Positions 25,296 to 32,125 of a stretch of 64,000 bases of DNA are shown in pieces. The DNA is taken from contig NZ_JAHXBN010000022.1 in the NCBI RefSeq assembly GCF_019924045.1, forward strand, positions 248,001-312,000, given 5' to 3'. Below the pieces are notes generated by a model. It searched no databases. It saw nothing but the letters and a program-made list of their open reading frames with translations, and was not told the DNA's origin. Both the position numbers and the translations under genes were made by a program. Each line of letters begins with the position of its first letter. The first letter of the stretch is position 1. The DNA is from Dyadobacter fermentans (GTDB lineage: Bacteria > Bacteroidota > Bacteroidia > Cytophagales > Spirosomataceae).

Positions 25296-26129
25296 TTAAA
25301 GTGTAGTAATCAGTCTTTCGTATTGGTCGATCGCTCGAAAGAGCTGCATAGCGACTTGGGGCGCTATGGCGTTGCCGGCTCCTTTGATGGATTCGAATCG
25401 CCAGTCAGATACGGCAATTCCGTCCAGTCGGGAGGGAAACCCATCATCTCCAACCCATACCGGGGATTCAGTTGGGAATTCTGCCAATCGATTGAATTCC
25501 GGTCGATCCAGGAAGGAGCCGGCAGCAATCCCTGCACGAGAAAGTGCGTCAGGCTCATGGAGTGAAATCCCGTCAACGAGACCTTCGAGCTCTTTCTCAA
25601 ATTCTTTATACCGTGAGCGTCCATTACTGCAATCGTCGGTATTAAGCCGCGATAAGAACCAAATTCGGTCACGTCTGTGGTCAGCAGCGACGGCACAAGC
25701 CGGAAGTAAAAACGGTGTGACTTCGTAGCCCGCAGACTCCAAGTCAGCTTGCACTTCTTCGAATACCATCCCGGCATTCCAATTAGTAAGGCCGCTAACA
25801 TTCTCGCCGATAACCCAGCGCGGTTGAATCTCGCGTACTGCTCTAAGCATTTCCGGCCAGAGGTGACGGTGATCTTCCTTTCCAAGCCTCTTACCCGCTG
25901 AGCTGTATGGTTGGCATGGGAAACCGCCGGTGAGTATGTCAATGAGTCCTCGGAAAACAGTGAAATCTGATGTTGTGATGTCATTGAAAGATTTGGCATT
26001 CGGCCAGTAATGTTTGAGAATTCGTTGCGCGAACGGGTTCCACTCGCAGTGAAATACATTTGTCCATCCCATCCACTGAGCTGCGAGGTCAAAGCCGCCA
26101 ATGCCCGAGAACAGGCTACCGTGTTTCAT
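25296..26129 (-). CDS. DNA (cytosine-5) methyltransferase
   Basis: The 277-residue protein has the C5 methyltransferase motifs: I (GSLFSGIGGFDLAAQWMGW), IV with the catalytic Cys in GGFPCQPYSSAGKR (about residue 70), VI (GENVSG), VIII (HRRDRIWF), and X near the C-terminus (IKGAGNAIAPQVAMQLF). The target recognition part is short, about 80 residues. Phage copies protect DNA against host restriction. A second long frame lies inside it on the same strand (25364-26101). No restriction enzyme is nearby, so an orphan protective enzyme is likely. Confidence 0.93.
   Translation of the reverse strand: MKHGSLFSGIGGFDLAAQWMGWTNVFHCEWNPFAQRILKHYWPNAKSFNDITTSDFTVFRGLIDILTGGFPCQPYSSAGKRLGKEDHRHLWPEMLRAVREIQPRWVIGENVSGLTNWNAGMVFEEVQADLESAGYEVTPFLLPACAVAADHRRDRIWFLSRLNTDDCSNGRSRYKEFEKELEGLVDGISLHEPDALSRAGIAAGSFLDRPEFNRLAEFPTESPVWVGDDGFPSRLDGIAVSDWRFESIKGAGNAIAPQVAMQLFRAIDQYERLITTL
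25364..26101 (-). CDS. Overlapping frame inside the C5 methyltransferase gene (245 codons)
   Basis: In another frame of the same strand a 245-codon ATG-started frame fills most of the methyltransferase gene. It is not random in appearance: it contains GRKCLEQYARFN, GMPGWYSKKCKLTW, RFYFRLVPS and, near the end, LNPRYGLEMMGFPPDWTELP. The last motif resembles a segment that other phage C5 methyltransferases carry in the main frame just before motif X (LNP...MMGFP.GW, from memory). It may be an overprinted gene, a remnant of a frame switch, or a protein-coding shadow of a conserved sequence. Evidence of expression is lacking. Confidence 0.45.
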   Translation of the reverse strand: MAALTSQLSGWDGQMYFTASGTRSRNEFSNITGRMPNLSMTSQHQISLFSEDSLTYSPAVSHANHTAQRVRGLERKITVTSGRKCLEQYARFNRAGLSARMLAALLIGMPGWYSKKCKLTWSLRATKSHRFYFRLVPSLLTTDVTEFGSYRGLIPTIAVMDAHGIKNLRKSSKVSLTGFHSMSLTHFLVQGLLPAPSWIDRNSIDWQNSQLNPRYGLEMMGFPPDWTELPYLTGDSNPSKEPATP

Positions 26130-26172
26130 AGGGGTTCGACTCTGTTAAGGTTTTGAACTTTGGGTAATATTC

Positions 26173-26208
26173 CGGGTAATGCCCTTTTTCGAGTAGCGAC
26201 ATTACCCG
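26173..26208 (-). repeat. Structured intergenic hairpin, GTCGGGTAA type (copy 2)
   Basis: A perfect nine-pair stem (26173-26181 with 26200-26208) beginning GTCGGGTAA on the minus strand. A second, mutually exclusive six-pair stem is possible between 26193-26198 and 26215-26220, which reaches the stop codon of the lipoprotein gene. It precedes the methyltransferase gene. Alternative folds suggest attenuation, though no U-tract is present. Confidence 0.5.
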
Positions 26209-26216
26209 ACAATTCG

Positions 26217-26585
26217 CTACTTCGATTTCAGGAATATCTCGCCGTTGAACTCGATGGTCTCCTCATCCATCAGGCGGCCGAAATTAGGCAGGTTGTTAGG
26301 AGCGAAAACCGTGAAATTCGGATGCTCGTAGATGTAGGTGTACTCCTTTTGGAAGTCAGCATACAGGTATCCGTGATCATCGCGAACGGCAATGTTGACG
26401 ATGTTCGGGGCCCGGAACGTCAGCACTTTGTAAACATCCCGGTCGCCGGTCCGCACTTCGTACTTTTTCCAAACCGTGCCGTTTAAGGTGCGTTGCACTG
26501 GCACGATTACCGTTTTTTCTTTGCATGAGGCAATGAGGATTGTGAGCGCAAGCGCTAAGCCTGCGAGAGACAAGAACTTTTTCAT
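26217..26585 (-). CDS. Phage-encoded lipoprotein
   Basis: The 122-residue protein has a signal peptide with lipobox LIASC (residues 17-21) after MKKFLSLAGLALALT. The mature part is a small beta-rich domain with a KYEVRTGDRDVYKVL segment and several aromatic residues. Phage lipoproteins of this size often block superinfection by acting on receptors or on lytic enzymes; that function is inferred, not seen. It sits between DUF4494 and methyltransferase genes in the early transcript. Confidence 0.7.
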   Translation of the reverse strand: MKKFLSLAGLALALTILIASCKEKTVIVPVQRTLNGTVWKKYEVRTGDRDVYKVLTFRAPNIVNIAVRDDHGYLYADFQKEYTYIYEHPNFTVFAPNNLPNFGRLMDEETIEFNGEIFLKSK

Positions 26586-26614
26586 GATTGTGACGAATGT
26601 TAAAAAGTGGACGA

Positions 26615-27079
26615 TTATGCGAATGGGGCAACGTGGGACTGATCGGCCTCGGGCTCGGATGAGTGAGGGATTACTTCCAGGATGGGAGTAAGAACGACGT
26701 CGGTCACTTCGTAGGGGGTCAGGAAGTTACGCATGCTTTCGTTGATGCGGTCGAGCGCCTGCTGAATTCCCTCGGCGTTGACCAGCATAAAATTCACGAT
26801 CTTCTTTTCCTTGCCGCTCTTCTCATCCACAGAAAAGTAAATGACCTTTGCTTTGAACCACTGCTCTCCCTCTTCGTAGGTGAAGAGATCCGCCAGACGC
26901 ATTCTGTTGATCGCGGTTACACTGAAATCACTCGCGTCGGTTACGATCAGTTCGTAACATTTTGCCTCGGCTTCCGTGAAGGATACCGCATCGATCAAAT
27001 AAGCCTCCTCAATCGTTTTGAGGCTTCCCGCTTCATCTTCTTTCTGATAGCGGATTTTTGAGAAATACCAACTTGCCAT
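26615..27079 (-). CDS. DUF4494 domain protein
   Basis: The 154-residue protein matches the DUF4494 pattern known from Bacteroidota phages and mobile elements: an opening with WYFSKIRYQKEDE, then EAYLIDAVSFTEAEA, and KAKVIYFSVDEKSGKEKKI and VNFMLVNAEGI. The function of the family is unknown. It lies in the replication-recombination part of the early region, consistent with a role in phage DNA metabolism. Confidence 0.85.
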   Translation of the reverse strand: MASWYFSKIRYQKEDEAGSLKTIEEAYLIDAVSFTEAEAKCYELIVTDASDFSVTAINRMRLADLFTYEEGEQWFKAKVIYFSVDEKSGKEKKIVNFMLVNAEGIQQALDRINESMRNFLTPYEVTDVVLTPILEVIPHSSEPEADQSHVAPFA

Positions 27080-27105
27080 TTTTATGAAATTGAAATTTGA
27101 AATGG

Positions 27106-27462
27106 TTACTTATTGAGCAGGAATTCAATCGTTTTAAGCTGCTGCCTCAGCTTCGGTATGCCTGATTCTTTCTCGAAGGTTTTTTTTGATTTTTGCCGTT
27201 GATGCGGAGCCTGGGCGCTGAAATGTTGCCTTGACAGCCATTTGTCAAACTGCTTGTCGATGTAGACTATGTTCGCCTCCAACCGCTTTACCTCCCTCTC
27301 CAAAAACTCTTCGGTCGGCGAGGTTTCCAGATACAACACACACTCGTTCAGATATTCAATCCGCTTTTTGTTCTGCTTGAACTCCTTGTCTTCGGGTTTC
27401 AGCTTTACCTGAAAATTTGCGAGATCGAAAATTTCCCGCTTGATATCCGTGGATTTTCTCAT
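27106..27462 (-). CDS. Coiled-coil phage protein (118 residues)
   Basis: Nearly the whole protein is charged and helical with heptad-like repeats (VKLKPEDKEFKQNKKRIEYL and LEREVKRLEANIVYI). It carries a basic segment after residue 80 (APHQRQKSKKTFEKESG). No enzyme motif is seen. It sits between SSB and DUF4494 genes. Confidence 0.6.
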   Translation of the reverse strand: MRKSTDIKREIFDLANFQVKLKPEDKEFKQNKKRIEYLNECVLYLETSPTEEFLEREVKRLEANIVYIDKQFDKWLSRQHFSAQAPHQRQKSKKTFEKESGIPKLRQQLKTIEFLLNK

Positions 27463-27495
27463 GGGGATGATATTGAAATGGTGAATAGATACTCC

Positions 27496-27696
27496 TCAGC
27501 GCGGCAGCGTGAACAGGTCGAAAACAGTCAGGTCTACCTCGTGGCTTCCGTAGCAGTTCGAATCCTCAATGTGGATTTCTTGCTCTTCCTCAGCGCAGAT
27601 TACTTTTTTCTTGCGCTTTAACTCGTTCTTGATTTCTGATAAGTGGGCTTGCAAATCTTTGTAGCTCTCGCACTCGATTTTGATTGTTGCTGTCAT
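27496..27696 (-). CDS. Small phage protein (66 residues)
   Basis: A short acidic protein with a helix carrying KDLQAHLSEIKNELKRKKKV and a C-terminal DLTVFDLFTLPR. It is 12 bases from the SSB gene. No family recognised. Confidence 0.6.
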   Translation of the reverse strand: MTATIKIECESYKDLQAHLSEIKNELKRKKKVICAEEEQEIHIEDSNCYGSHEVDLTVFDLFTLPR

Positions 27697-27707
27697 AGCG
27701 TTCTGGT

Positions 27708-28136
27708 TTAAAATGGCAGATCGTCGCTCTCATTTTGGGCGGCCATTTCTGCCAACAGGTCTTGATTAATTCCCTCCGGGTCCGGGTTCACTCGCGATTG
27801 TTGGGCCGGCGCTGCCTCAGCGGTTCCCGGAGTGCCGAGCAGCTGTATCCAGTTCGCGGAGATGTTGATATCGACTATCGTGGTTCCATCTTCCTTTGCG
27901 AATGGCTTTGCTCTAATAGGCCCCTGGACAAATACTTTGGCGCCTTTGGTCAGGTATTGCAGGATAGCGAGATTCCTGGTTGTCACGCTAAACCAGTCGG
28001 TACGCTCAATGCGCTCGCCGTTCATGTTCGTGTAGTCGTCATTCACCGCCACGGAGAAAGAAATGAATTCGCTGCCGTTTGAGTTGACAAGTTTTGCATC
28101 GCGGCCCAGGTTGCCGATTATCTGAATTTGTTTCAT
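27708..28136 (-). CDS. ssb: Single-stranded DNA-binding protein
   Basis: The 142-residue protein is a standard SSB: OB-fold start MKQIQIIGNLGRDAKLV, ERTDWFSVTTRNL with the aromatic residues that stack on DNA, GAKVFVQGPI, a flexible linker from about residue 108, and the acidic C-terminal tip DDLPF used to recruit replication and repair proteins. It belongs to the phage replication operon and is coupled by ATGA to the next gene. Confidence 0.95.
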   Translation of the reverse strand: MKQIQIIGNLGRDAKLVNSNGSEFISFSVAVNDDYTNMNGERIERTDWFSVTTRNLAILQYLTKGAKVFVQGPIRAKPFAKEDGTTIVDINISANWIQLLGTPGTAEAAPAQQSRVNPDPEGINQDLLAEMAAQNESDDLPF

Positions 28137-28333
28137 TGGTTTGTTGAATTCGGGTTCTCGATCTGAACCCAGGTTGGAATTTTCAAATAGGTTTCAAGAT
28201 GCTCCCTTTTGAGCGGGAAGGGCTTGCCCGTCGCCTTGTGTTTGGCTTCAATGCATGTCGCGTACAGGTCGAACCCTTTTGTATATACGTGATAGCATGC
28301 ACCGTCAATTAGCGACCTGTAAAAACCGGTCAT
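28133..28333 (-). CDS. Small phage protein (66 residues)
   Basis: The protein has a CYHVYTKGFDLYATCIEAKH segment that suggests a small beta-hairpin domain followed by a helix. Both ends overlap neighbours by four bases (ATGA), so it is translated together with SSB and the 307-residue gene. Function unknown. Confidence 0.65.
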   Translation of the reverse strand: MTGFYRSLIDGACYHVYTKGFDLYATCIEAKHKATGKPFPLKREHLETYLKIPTWVQIENPNSTNQ

Positions 28334-29253
28334 TCCTCATCGGGGTTGTACTGCTCCGGGTCTTTCAATTCGATGCACAGATACTCGACGCGTTCGGCAA
28401 TTGATTCAAGGAGCATCGACTGCTCATCCTCTGGCATGTTCTTGTATGCGGCGAACTTTTCGGACACAAGGATCCTCTTTGCCATCGAAACTATTTGCTC
28501 GTCTGGCTTCTCGTTTTCCGCTTTCGATATCAGCTCCAATGCATTTTTTACAGCCGATTTCTGCGCGTTCAAATCCTTGTTTTCGCGAGCCTCGGCGATC
28601 ATACGTAGCTTTGCCTGATCCATAGCCCTCCATTTGTCCGTGGTCCCGAATCCGAGAAACTCAATCTTTTCAAGGAAGTTGTAAATCACATTCCCGTAGT
28701 CCTCGTATGCTTCGCCATCTAAAACACGCTTCATAATGCTCAGGAAGAACTCATGAGACATTTTCAGCTTTTCACTATCAGGCGCAGTGAATTCCGCGTC
28801 CTTCTGTTGGTGTAGAAGCTGTGCCGCCTTTTTCATGACCGGCTTTTTGGTCTGCTCCACGAACGCCCGGCACCACTGCACGAAGTTGGAGGGATTGAAA
28901 ATTATCGGGTCGTCCGGCTTCCGCAGATACATTCCATCCAAACCGTTCTCCAACGCCATCATGATTTCGCGCTCAGTGAAACCGCTCAGCTTCATGACTA
29001 AATCCCGGTTTAGCTCCGTATTGATCATCCGCTGCTCCTCAGCGTCGCGGGCTCTGCTTCCCAGGCGAATGGCGGCTTTCATGACAATCGCCGTAATGAT
29101 TCCCGCTATCTGCTTTCCGTCCATTTCGGAAATTCGCGGGTTGTTCTCGTTCGCCACCGTCAGGGCGGCAATGCTCTTTTCTGTCCGGGATAGCTTTCCG
29201 GCTACTTGGTCGGGTAGGGGCTCCGGCTTGTTGAATAGTGTTAAGCTGCTCAT
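28330..29253 (-). CDS. Replication-associated phage protein of unknown family (307 residues)
   Basis: A mainly helical protein with two likely lobes: residues 40-130 (TAIVMKAAIRLGSRARDAEE, a region followed by PSNFVQWCRAF) and a charged helical C-terminal half. It has no Walker motif. Its place between the DUF4373 protein and SSB, with overlapping stop and start codons on both sides, suggests a helicase loader or replisome adaptor; this is a positional inference. Confidence 0.7.
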   Translation of the reverse strand: MSSLTLFNKPEPLPDQVAGKLSRTEKSIAALTVANENNPRISEMDGKQIAGIITAIVMKAAIRLGSRARDAEEQRMINTELNRDLVMKLSGFTEREIMMALENGLDGMYLRKPDDPIIFNPSNFVQWCRAFVEQTKKPVMKKAAQLLHQQKDAEFTAPDSEKLKMSHEFFLSIMKRVLDGEAYEDYGNVIYNFLEKIEFLGFGTTDKWRAMDQAKLRMIAEARENKDLNAQKSAVKNALELISKAENEKPDEQIVSMAKRILVSEKFAAYKNMPEDEQSMLLESIAERVEYLCIELKDPEQYNPDEE

Positions 29254-30143
29254 CGTGTATTGACGTCGTTGAATGTGAAGTATTCGCCTTCATTGGCTGC
29301 CGTTACAGCCGATTTGATTGCCTGGGTAAGTTTCCCGCCCTTGGGCGCTTCTGCCTGCCTCTGCTTCCATTTCGGGAGCCAGTTCAAGAAATGCTGAGTT
29401 GCGTCTTGCTCGCTCTTCCAGCTATGCCGCGTCGCTCGCTTGTCGGCAAAAAACTCCTTCAAGGCTTCTAAAAACTCAGCGGGAGTCACTTTTTTGCTCA
29501 TACAGGCCGTTTCCAGCAAAAACCGGTTATCTCTCAATCGCCCCTCGATCTCATCGAGGGTAAGGGGGGCGGCGCGGAACTCGGGGGGATCACTTTTATT
29601 TTTCAAATCGTTGAGTTCTCGCTGCACAAAAGCCGGCGGAGATCCTGATAATGACTCGTCATTATCTTCTCTTTTATTTTCTTTCTTTTTATTTTCTTTT
29701 CTTTGTGCACTTTTTCCGGAGTTTACCGGGGTTTCCTCCGAGTTAACTGGTATTTCCTCCGAGTTTATTAGCGAATACTCCGAAATAACTTCCTTTCTTT
29801 TGGTCAATGCCGTTACCGTCTTGTAACGCTCCTGGATGCCTTTCGATGTAAGAATTTGATTCTGCCGGAACAGGTCTGCCGAAAACAGTCCAATGTCGGT
29901 GCAGCTATTTATTACCTGGTTCACGTATTCTTCATCATACCCCGTTGCTTCCGAGATCACAAACGGCAAATCCTCATCCCATTTTAGGTAGTAGCCGCCT
30001 TGGTATACTCTGCAAAGTAGGAACGTGTACACAGGTATAGCCCTGCACCCTTGATACTTTATCAGTTTTCTGACCTTGATATCCTGAAAAAAATCCACGT
30101 CAAATGGAAAGTAATCCAGTCCAGTTTTAGAGGGTCGCGCCAT
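29250..30143 (-). CDS. DUF4373 (Lin1244/Lin1753-like) replication initiation-type protein
   Basis: The 297-residue protein begins MARPSKTGLDYFPFDVDFF, the hallmark of DUF4373 proteins, with a winged-helix-like N-terminal domain to about residue 110. A low-complexity segment with repeated SEETPVNSG-like words and a KKEN run (about residues 120-165) links it to a C-terminal helical domain with FLNWLPKWKQRQAE. Such two-part proteins replace DnaD/DnaB-type primosome initiators in Bacteroidota phages. The phage origin may lie nearby; I could not locate iterons. Confidence 0.85.
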   Translation of the reverse strand: MARPSKTGLDYFPFDVDFFQDIKVRKLIKYQGCRAIPVYTFLLCRVYQGGYYLKWDEDLPFVISEATGYDEEYVNQVINSCTDIGLFSADLFRQNQILTSKGIQERYKTVTALTKRKEVISEYSLINSEEIPVNSEETPVNSGKSAQRKENKKKENKREDNDESLSGSPPAFVQRELNDLKNKSDPPEFRAAPLTLDEIEGRLRDNRFLLETACMSKKVTPAEFLEALKEFFADKRATRHSWKSEQDATQHFLNWLPKWKQRQAEAPKGGKLTQAIKSAVTAANEGEYFTFNDVNTR

Positions 30144-30150
30144 CGCTCAA

Positions 30151-30516
30151 TCAATTTTGTTTTATTCTCAGCCCTCGCTTTACAGCCTCATCCATGCTCA
30201 TTTTGTTATGGATGATATCGTGACAGTTCTGGCAAACCGCCAGAAACGTCGAAACGTCGTTCATGTACTTGCCTTGCCCTCGCTTGTGGTGCACCTGATT
30301 TGATTTTTCCTCGCAGCCTTCCAGCTTTGCCTGGCACTTCTTGTTCTCTGCGAGAAACTGCTTACTCAGTGGCCCGTAAATTCTCAGGCGCTCGGCTCGC
30401 TTCTTACCGATTGGATTAATTCGCCTCGGCGGGTTCACTATGTACTGGTGCCAAAGGCAATGCTTTTTCGAAAAGACATTGTGCGTGCATCCCTCGACTG
30501 CGCATTGCTTCGCCAT
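30151..30516 (-). CDS. HNH-like zinc nuclease (121 residues)
   Basis: The N-terminus has Cys pairs (CAVEGC and CLWH), and the second half contains CQAKLEGC, VHHKRGQG, and a final CQNCHDIIH, giving a HNH-type His-metal arrangement typical of phage recombination nucleases (NinG-like). The stop overlaps the next gene as TAATG. It is part of the replication-recombination operon. Confidence 0.75.
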   Translation of the reverse strand: MAKQCAVEGCTHNVFSKKHCLWHQYIVNPPRRINPIGKKRAERLRIYGPLSKQFLAENKKCQAKLEGCEEKSNQVHHKRGQGKYMNDVSTFLAVCQNCHDIIHNKMSMDEAVKRGLRIKQN

Positions 30517-30812
30517 TAAGCCGCTTTTATTAACTTGCCAGGTATCACGCGACCAGAGTCCAGATAACGATTCAGGTCGTCGATGCGGAAATAAAGCTTT
30601 GCATTCATCTTACTGTGAGGCATGCGATATTTCAACTTGTAGACAAACTCCGTAGAACAGCCCAAGAACTCAGCCGTTTGCTCGACAGTCAGATAGGTCC
30701 TAGTATCCGCTCCATTCTCATCGGAATACAGATTCTTCAATTCCTGCTTTACGATTTCACGGAACCGATCGGTAAGAGCGTCGATTAGTTCACTAAAATT
30801 AATACTTACCAT
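30516..30812 (-). CDS. MerR/excisionase-type helix-turn-helix protein
   Basis: The 98-residue protein has a C-terminal HTH_17-type domain, YLTVEQTAEFLGCSTEFVYKL, with a wing ending in RIDDLNRYLDSG. The N-terminal 40 residues form a helix. Excisionase-like proteins of this kind often lie at the start of Bacteroidota phage early operons; it could direct excision or early transcription. Confidence 0.82.
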   Translation of the reverse strand: MVSINFSELIDALTDRFREIVKQELKNLYSDENGADTRTYLTVEQTAEFLGCSTEFVYKLKYRMPHSKMNAKLYFRIDDLNRYLDSGRVIPGKLIKAA

Positions 30813-31008
30813 TGTGCCTATACGTTTTGTCGCTTTTGCGCTTTCTTAAAAATGTCAGCAGGAACAAACCGGAGAGAAAAAGCACCGTAACCAACGGCCA
30901 GTTGACATTTTTAGCCGCATATTCGACCAGTGCGCCAATGCTCCCAATTATCGCGAGTACTGGTATCGAAAATACCAACCCGCCGAAAAGGTTGATCAGC
31001 AGTTTCAT
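30799..31008 (-). CDS. Small two-pass membrane protein
   Basis: The 69-residue protein has two hydrophobic segments (residues 3-27 and 36-56) linked by a short loop with NVNWP, and a basic C-terminal tail (RKRKSDKTYRHNGKY) that should stay in the cytoplasm. This is holin-like, but its position at the front of the early operon is unusual for lysis. It overlaps the HTH gene by 14 bases. Confidence 0.6.
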   Translation of the reverse strand: MKLLINLFGGLVFSIPVLAIIGSIGALVEYAAKNVNWPLVTVLFLSGLFLLTFLRKRKSDKTYRHNGKY

Positions 31009-31247
31009 ACCTCAGCAAGTTCCTCTTTCAAGATTCCCTCCATTGTAATCACAAGCTGCTCAATAGTGTCAGGTCCCGCGCTCCTCGGCCTTGTTACAGC
31101 GCCGGCTACGTTTCCCATTCGTACATGACCAATGTCCGTTGCGTAGAATGGATTAGCCTCCTTGACCCTTTTCTTCCAATTTGGGCCGAGCTTTTCCCGT
31201 GCACCTGTGAATCGCTTCAACAGGCGCTCTTTAATTGTCCCTTCCAT
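31005..31247 (-). CDS. Small phage protein (80 residues)
   Basis: ATG at 31247 (MEGTIKERLLKRF) is preferred, because the sequence between 31247 and 31349 looks like non-coding RNA leader containing a CCGGTGT/ACACCGG hairpin. The product has a basic helix then PFYATDIGHVRMGNVAG. It is the first gene of the early operon after the tRNA cluster, overlapping the next start by four bases. Function unknown. Confidence 0.6.
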   Translation of the reverse strand: MEGTIKERLLKRFTGAREKLGPNWKKRVKEANPFYATDIGHVRMGNVAGAVTRPRSAGPDTIEQLVITMEGILKEELAEV

Positions 31248-31406
31248 GTTTGATTGTGTTTTAGAATATAACATCCGGTGTTGCGGCACACCGGAAAGCC
31301 TTTCTCGTCGGTTTGGGCTGTACGCCTGCCCGCGTCCCTGATCATCCACCTACGTACTGGCGGCCGCATACGCGGTTTAGCTGCCTCTGCTTCGCTTTAA
31401 TGTTGC

Positions 31407-31492
31407 CGCGATCGAAGGATTCGAACCTCCACTCTTGCCCCGTTCACCATTACGTGCATTCCGGTCTCGTGCCCCAATTACACTATATCGCG
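31407..31492 (-). tRNA. tRNA-like gene, anticodon not resolved (probably degenerate)
   Basis: On the minus strand a seven-position acceptor (six pairs and one mismatch), a D-arm with AATTGGGG and a T-arm with the invariant TTCGAAT loop can be drawn; length 86 bases suggests a long-variable-arm type. No normal anticodon stem can be formed in the middle 38 bases, so I give no amino acid. It may be a decaying phage tRNA. Confidence 0.45.
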
Positions 31493-31573
31493 AAATGACA
31501 GTATCGTTTCTTGCGTCAGCTATCTCGTAGCTCATGGCGTCCGGTCAATTCCCTACGTGTCTCCCTGTCATTG

Positions 31574-31647
31574 TATGGTAAGCAGGATTCGAACCTGCGA
31601 CCCCCTCATCCCAAATGAGGTACGCTACCTGACTGCGCTATTACCAT
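31574..31647 (-). tRNA. tRNA-Pro (anticodon TGG)
   Basis: A complete cloverleaf on the minus strand: seven-pair acceptor ATGGTAA/TTACCAT, D-arm with GCGC/GCGT, anticodon stem CCTCA/TGAGG around the loop TTTGGGA (anticodon TGG), five-base variable loop, and T-arm GCAGG-TTCGAAT-CCTGC. The discriminator is A at 31574; CCA is not encoded. It lies in the phage cluster and could supplement proline decoding. Confidence 0.93.
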
Positions 31648-31720
31648 GTGTGCCGCGCATTCCCGCGGCATGGGGCCTCCGGCTTTTTACAGCAGCCCGG
31701 TTCGGGTCTTTGATTCGTTT

Positions 31721-31753
31721 AAAGTTAGCGGCCAGCAAAACCAGCCGCCAAGG
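31721..31753 (-). repeat. Inter-tRNA hairpin repeat, copy 1
   Basis: A GC-rich near-palindrome containing GCGGCCAGC and CCAGCCGCC. A very similar 33-base element occurs at 32093-32125. Each lies near the 5' side of a tRNA gene on the minus strand; they may be processing structures or duplicated remnants. Confidence 0.55.
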
Positions 31754-31789
31754 CTTCCTAATACATATACTATTCCTTAACCTTTTCGT

Positions 31790-31949
31790 GCACAGAGCAG
31801 GATTCGAACCCGCACCAACAAAATGAGTTTCGTCCTCAGTTTCATTGCGTCAAATTAGGACAACTCAGCTGCACACTACCGGTAGTTGCTGGATCCTGCT
31901 GAGTTAACTGCCTATTGCTTGCGACGTCTACCAATTCCGCCACCTGTGC
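31790..31949 (-). tRNA. tRNA-Leu-like gene with internal insertion (160 bases)
   Basis: A perfectly paired acceptor (GCACAGG with TCTGTGC, last pair G-U) joins a leucine-type D-arm (GGCGGAATTGGTAGACG) at 31943 and below to a normal T-arm (GCGGG, TTCGAAT, CCTGC) at 31797-31813. Between them lie about 75 more bases than a leucine tRNA should have, including an ACTACCGGTAGT palindrome and an eight-base inverted repeat (AACTCAGC at 31862-31869 and 31896-31903). A possible CTGAGGA loop (anticodon GAG) exists, but its stem does not pair. Alternatively two degenerate tRNAs overlap. It is unclear whether it is functional. Confidence 0.5.
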
Positions 31950-32015
31950 GTTTGCCGGCCTACGCCGGACTTTTTATTTAGCTTGTTGATGAAATACAAT
32001 TCTGATTGTTGAAAG

Positions 32016-32042
32016 TTGGTAGCAGGAATCTCCCGCTACCAA
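32016..32042 (-). terminator. Hairpin upstream of the tRNA-like cluster
   Basis: An eight-pair stem (TTGGTAGC with GCTACCAA) and two further inner G-C pairs. On the minus strand it is followed by CTTTCAAC, so it may end the transcript of the 32195-32452 gene or protect the 5' side of the tRNA transcript. Confidence 0.4.
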
Positions 32043-32092
32043 AATGGACAAATACACTTCTACTTCAACAAATGAAACTCTTTCGGGCTTTT

Positions 32093-32125
32093 CAAGTTGG
32101 CGGCCAGCAAGCGCCAGCCGCCATT
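32093..32125 (-). repeat. Inter-tRNA hairpin repeat, copy 2
   Basis: The second copy of the 33-base element at 31721-31753, with GGCGGCCAGC and GCCAGCCGCC arms forming a six-pair GC stem. It lies 70 bases beyond the stop of the 32195-32452 gene. Confidence 0.55.

Noticed and set aside
27106..27462. Possible Rad52- or Erf-type recombinase
   Set aside because: The protein is merely charged coiled coil with no recombinase motif.
31313..31826. Short plus-strand frames across the tRNA cluster
   Set aside because: They run through tRNA structures and hairpins, and their residues reflect tRNA sequence rather than protein.
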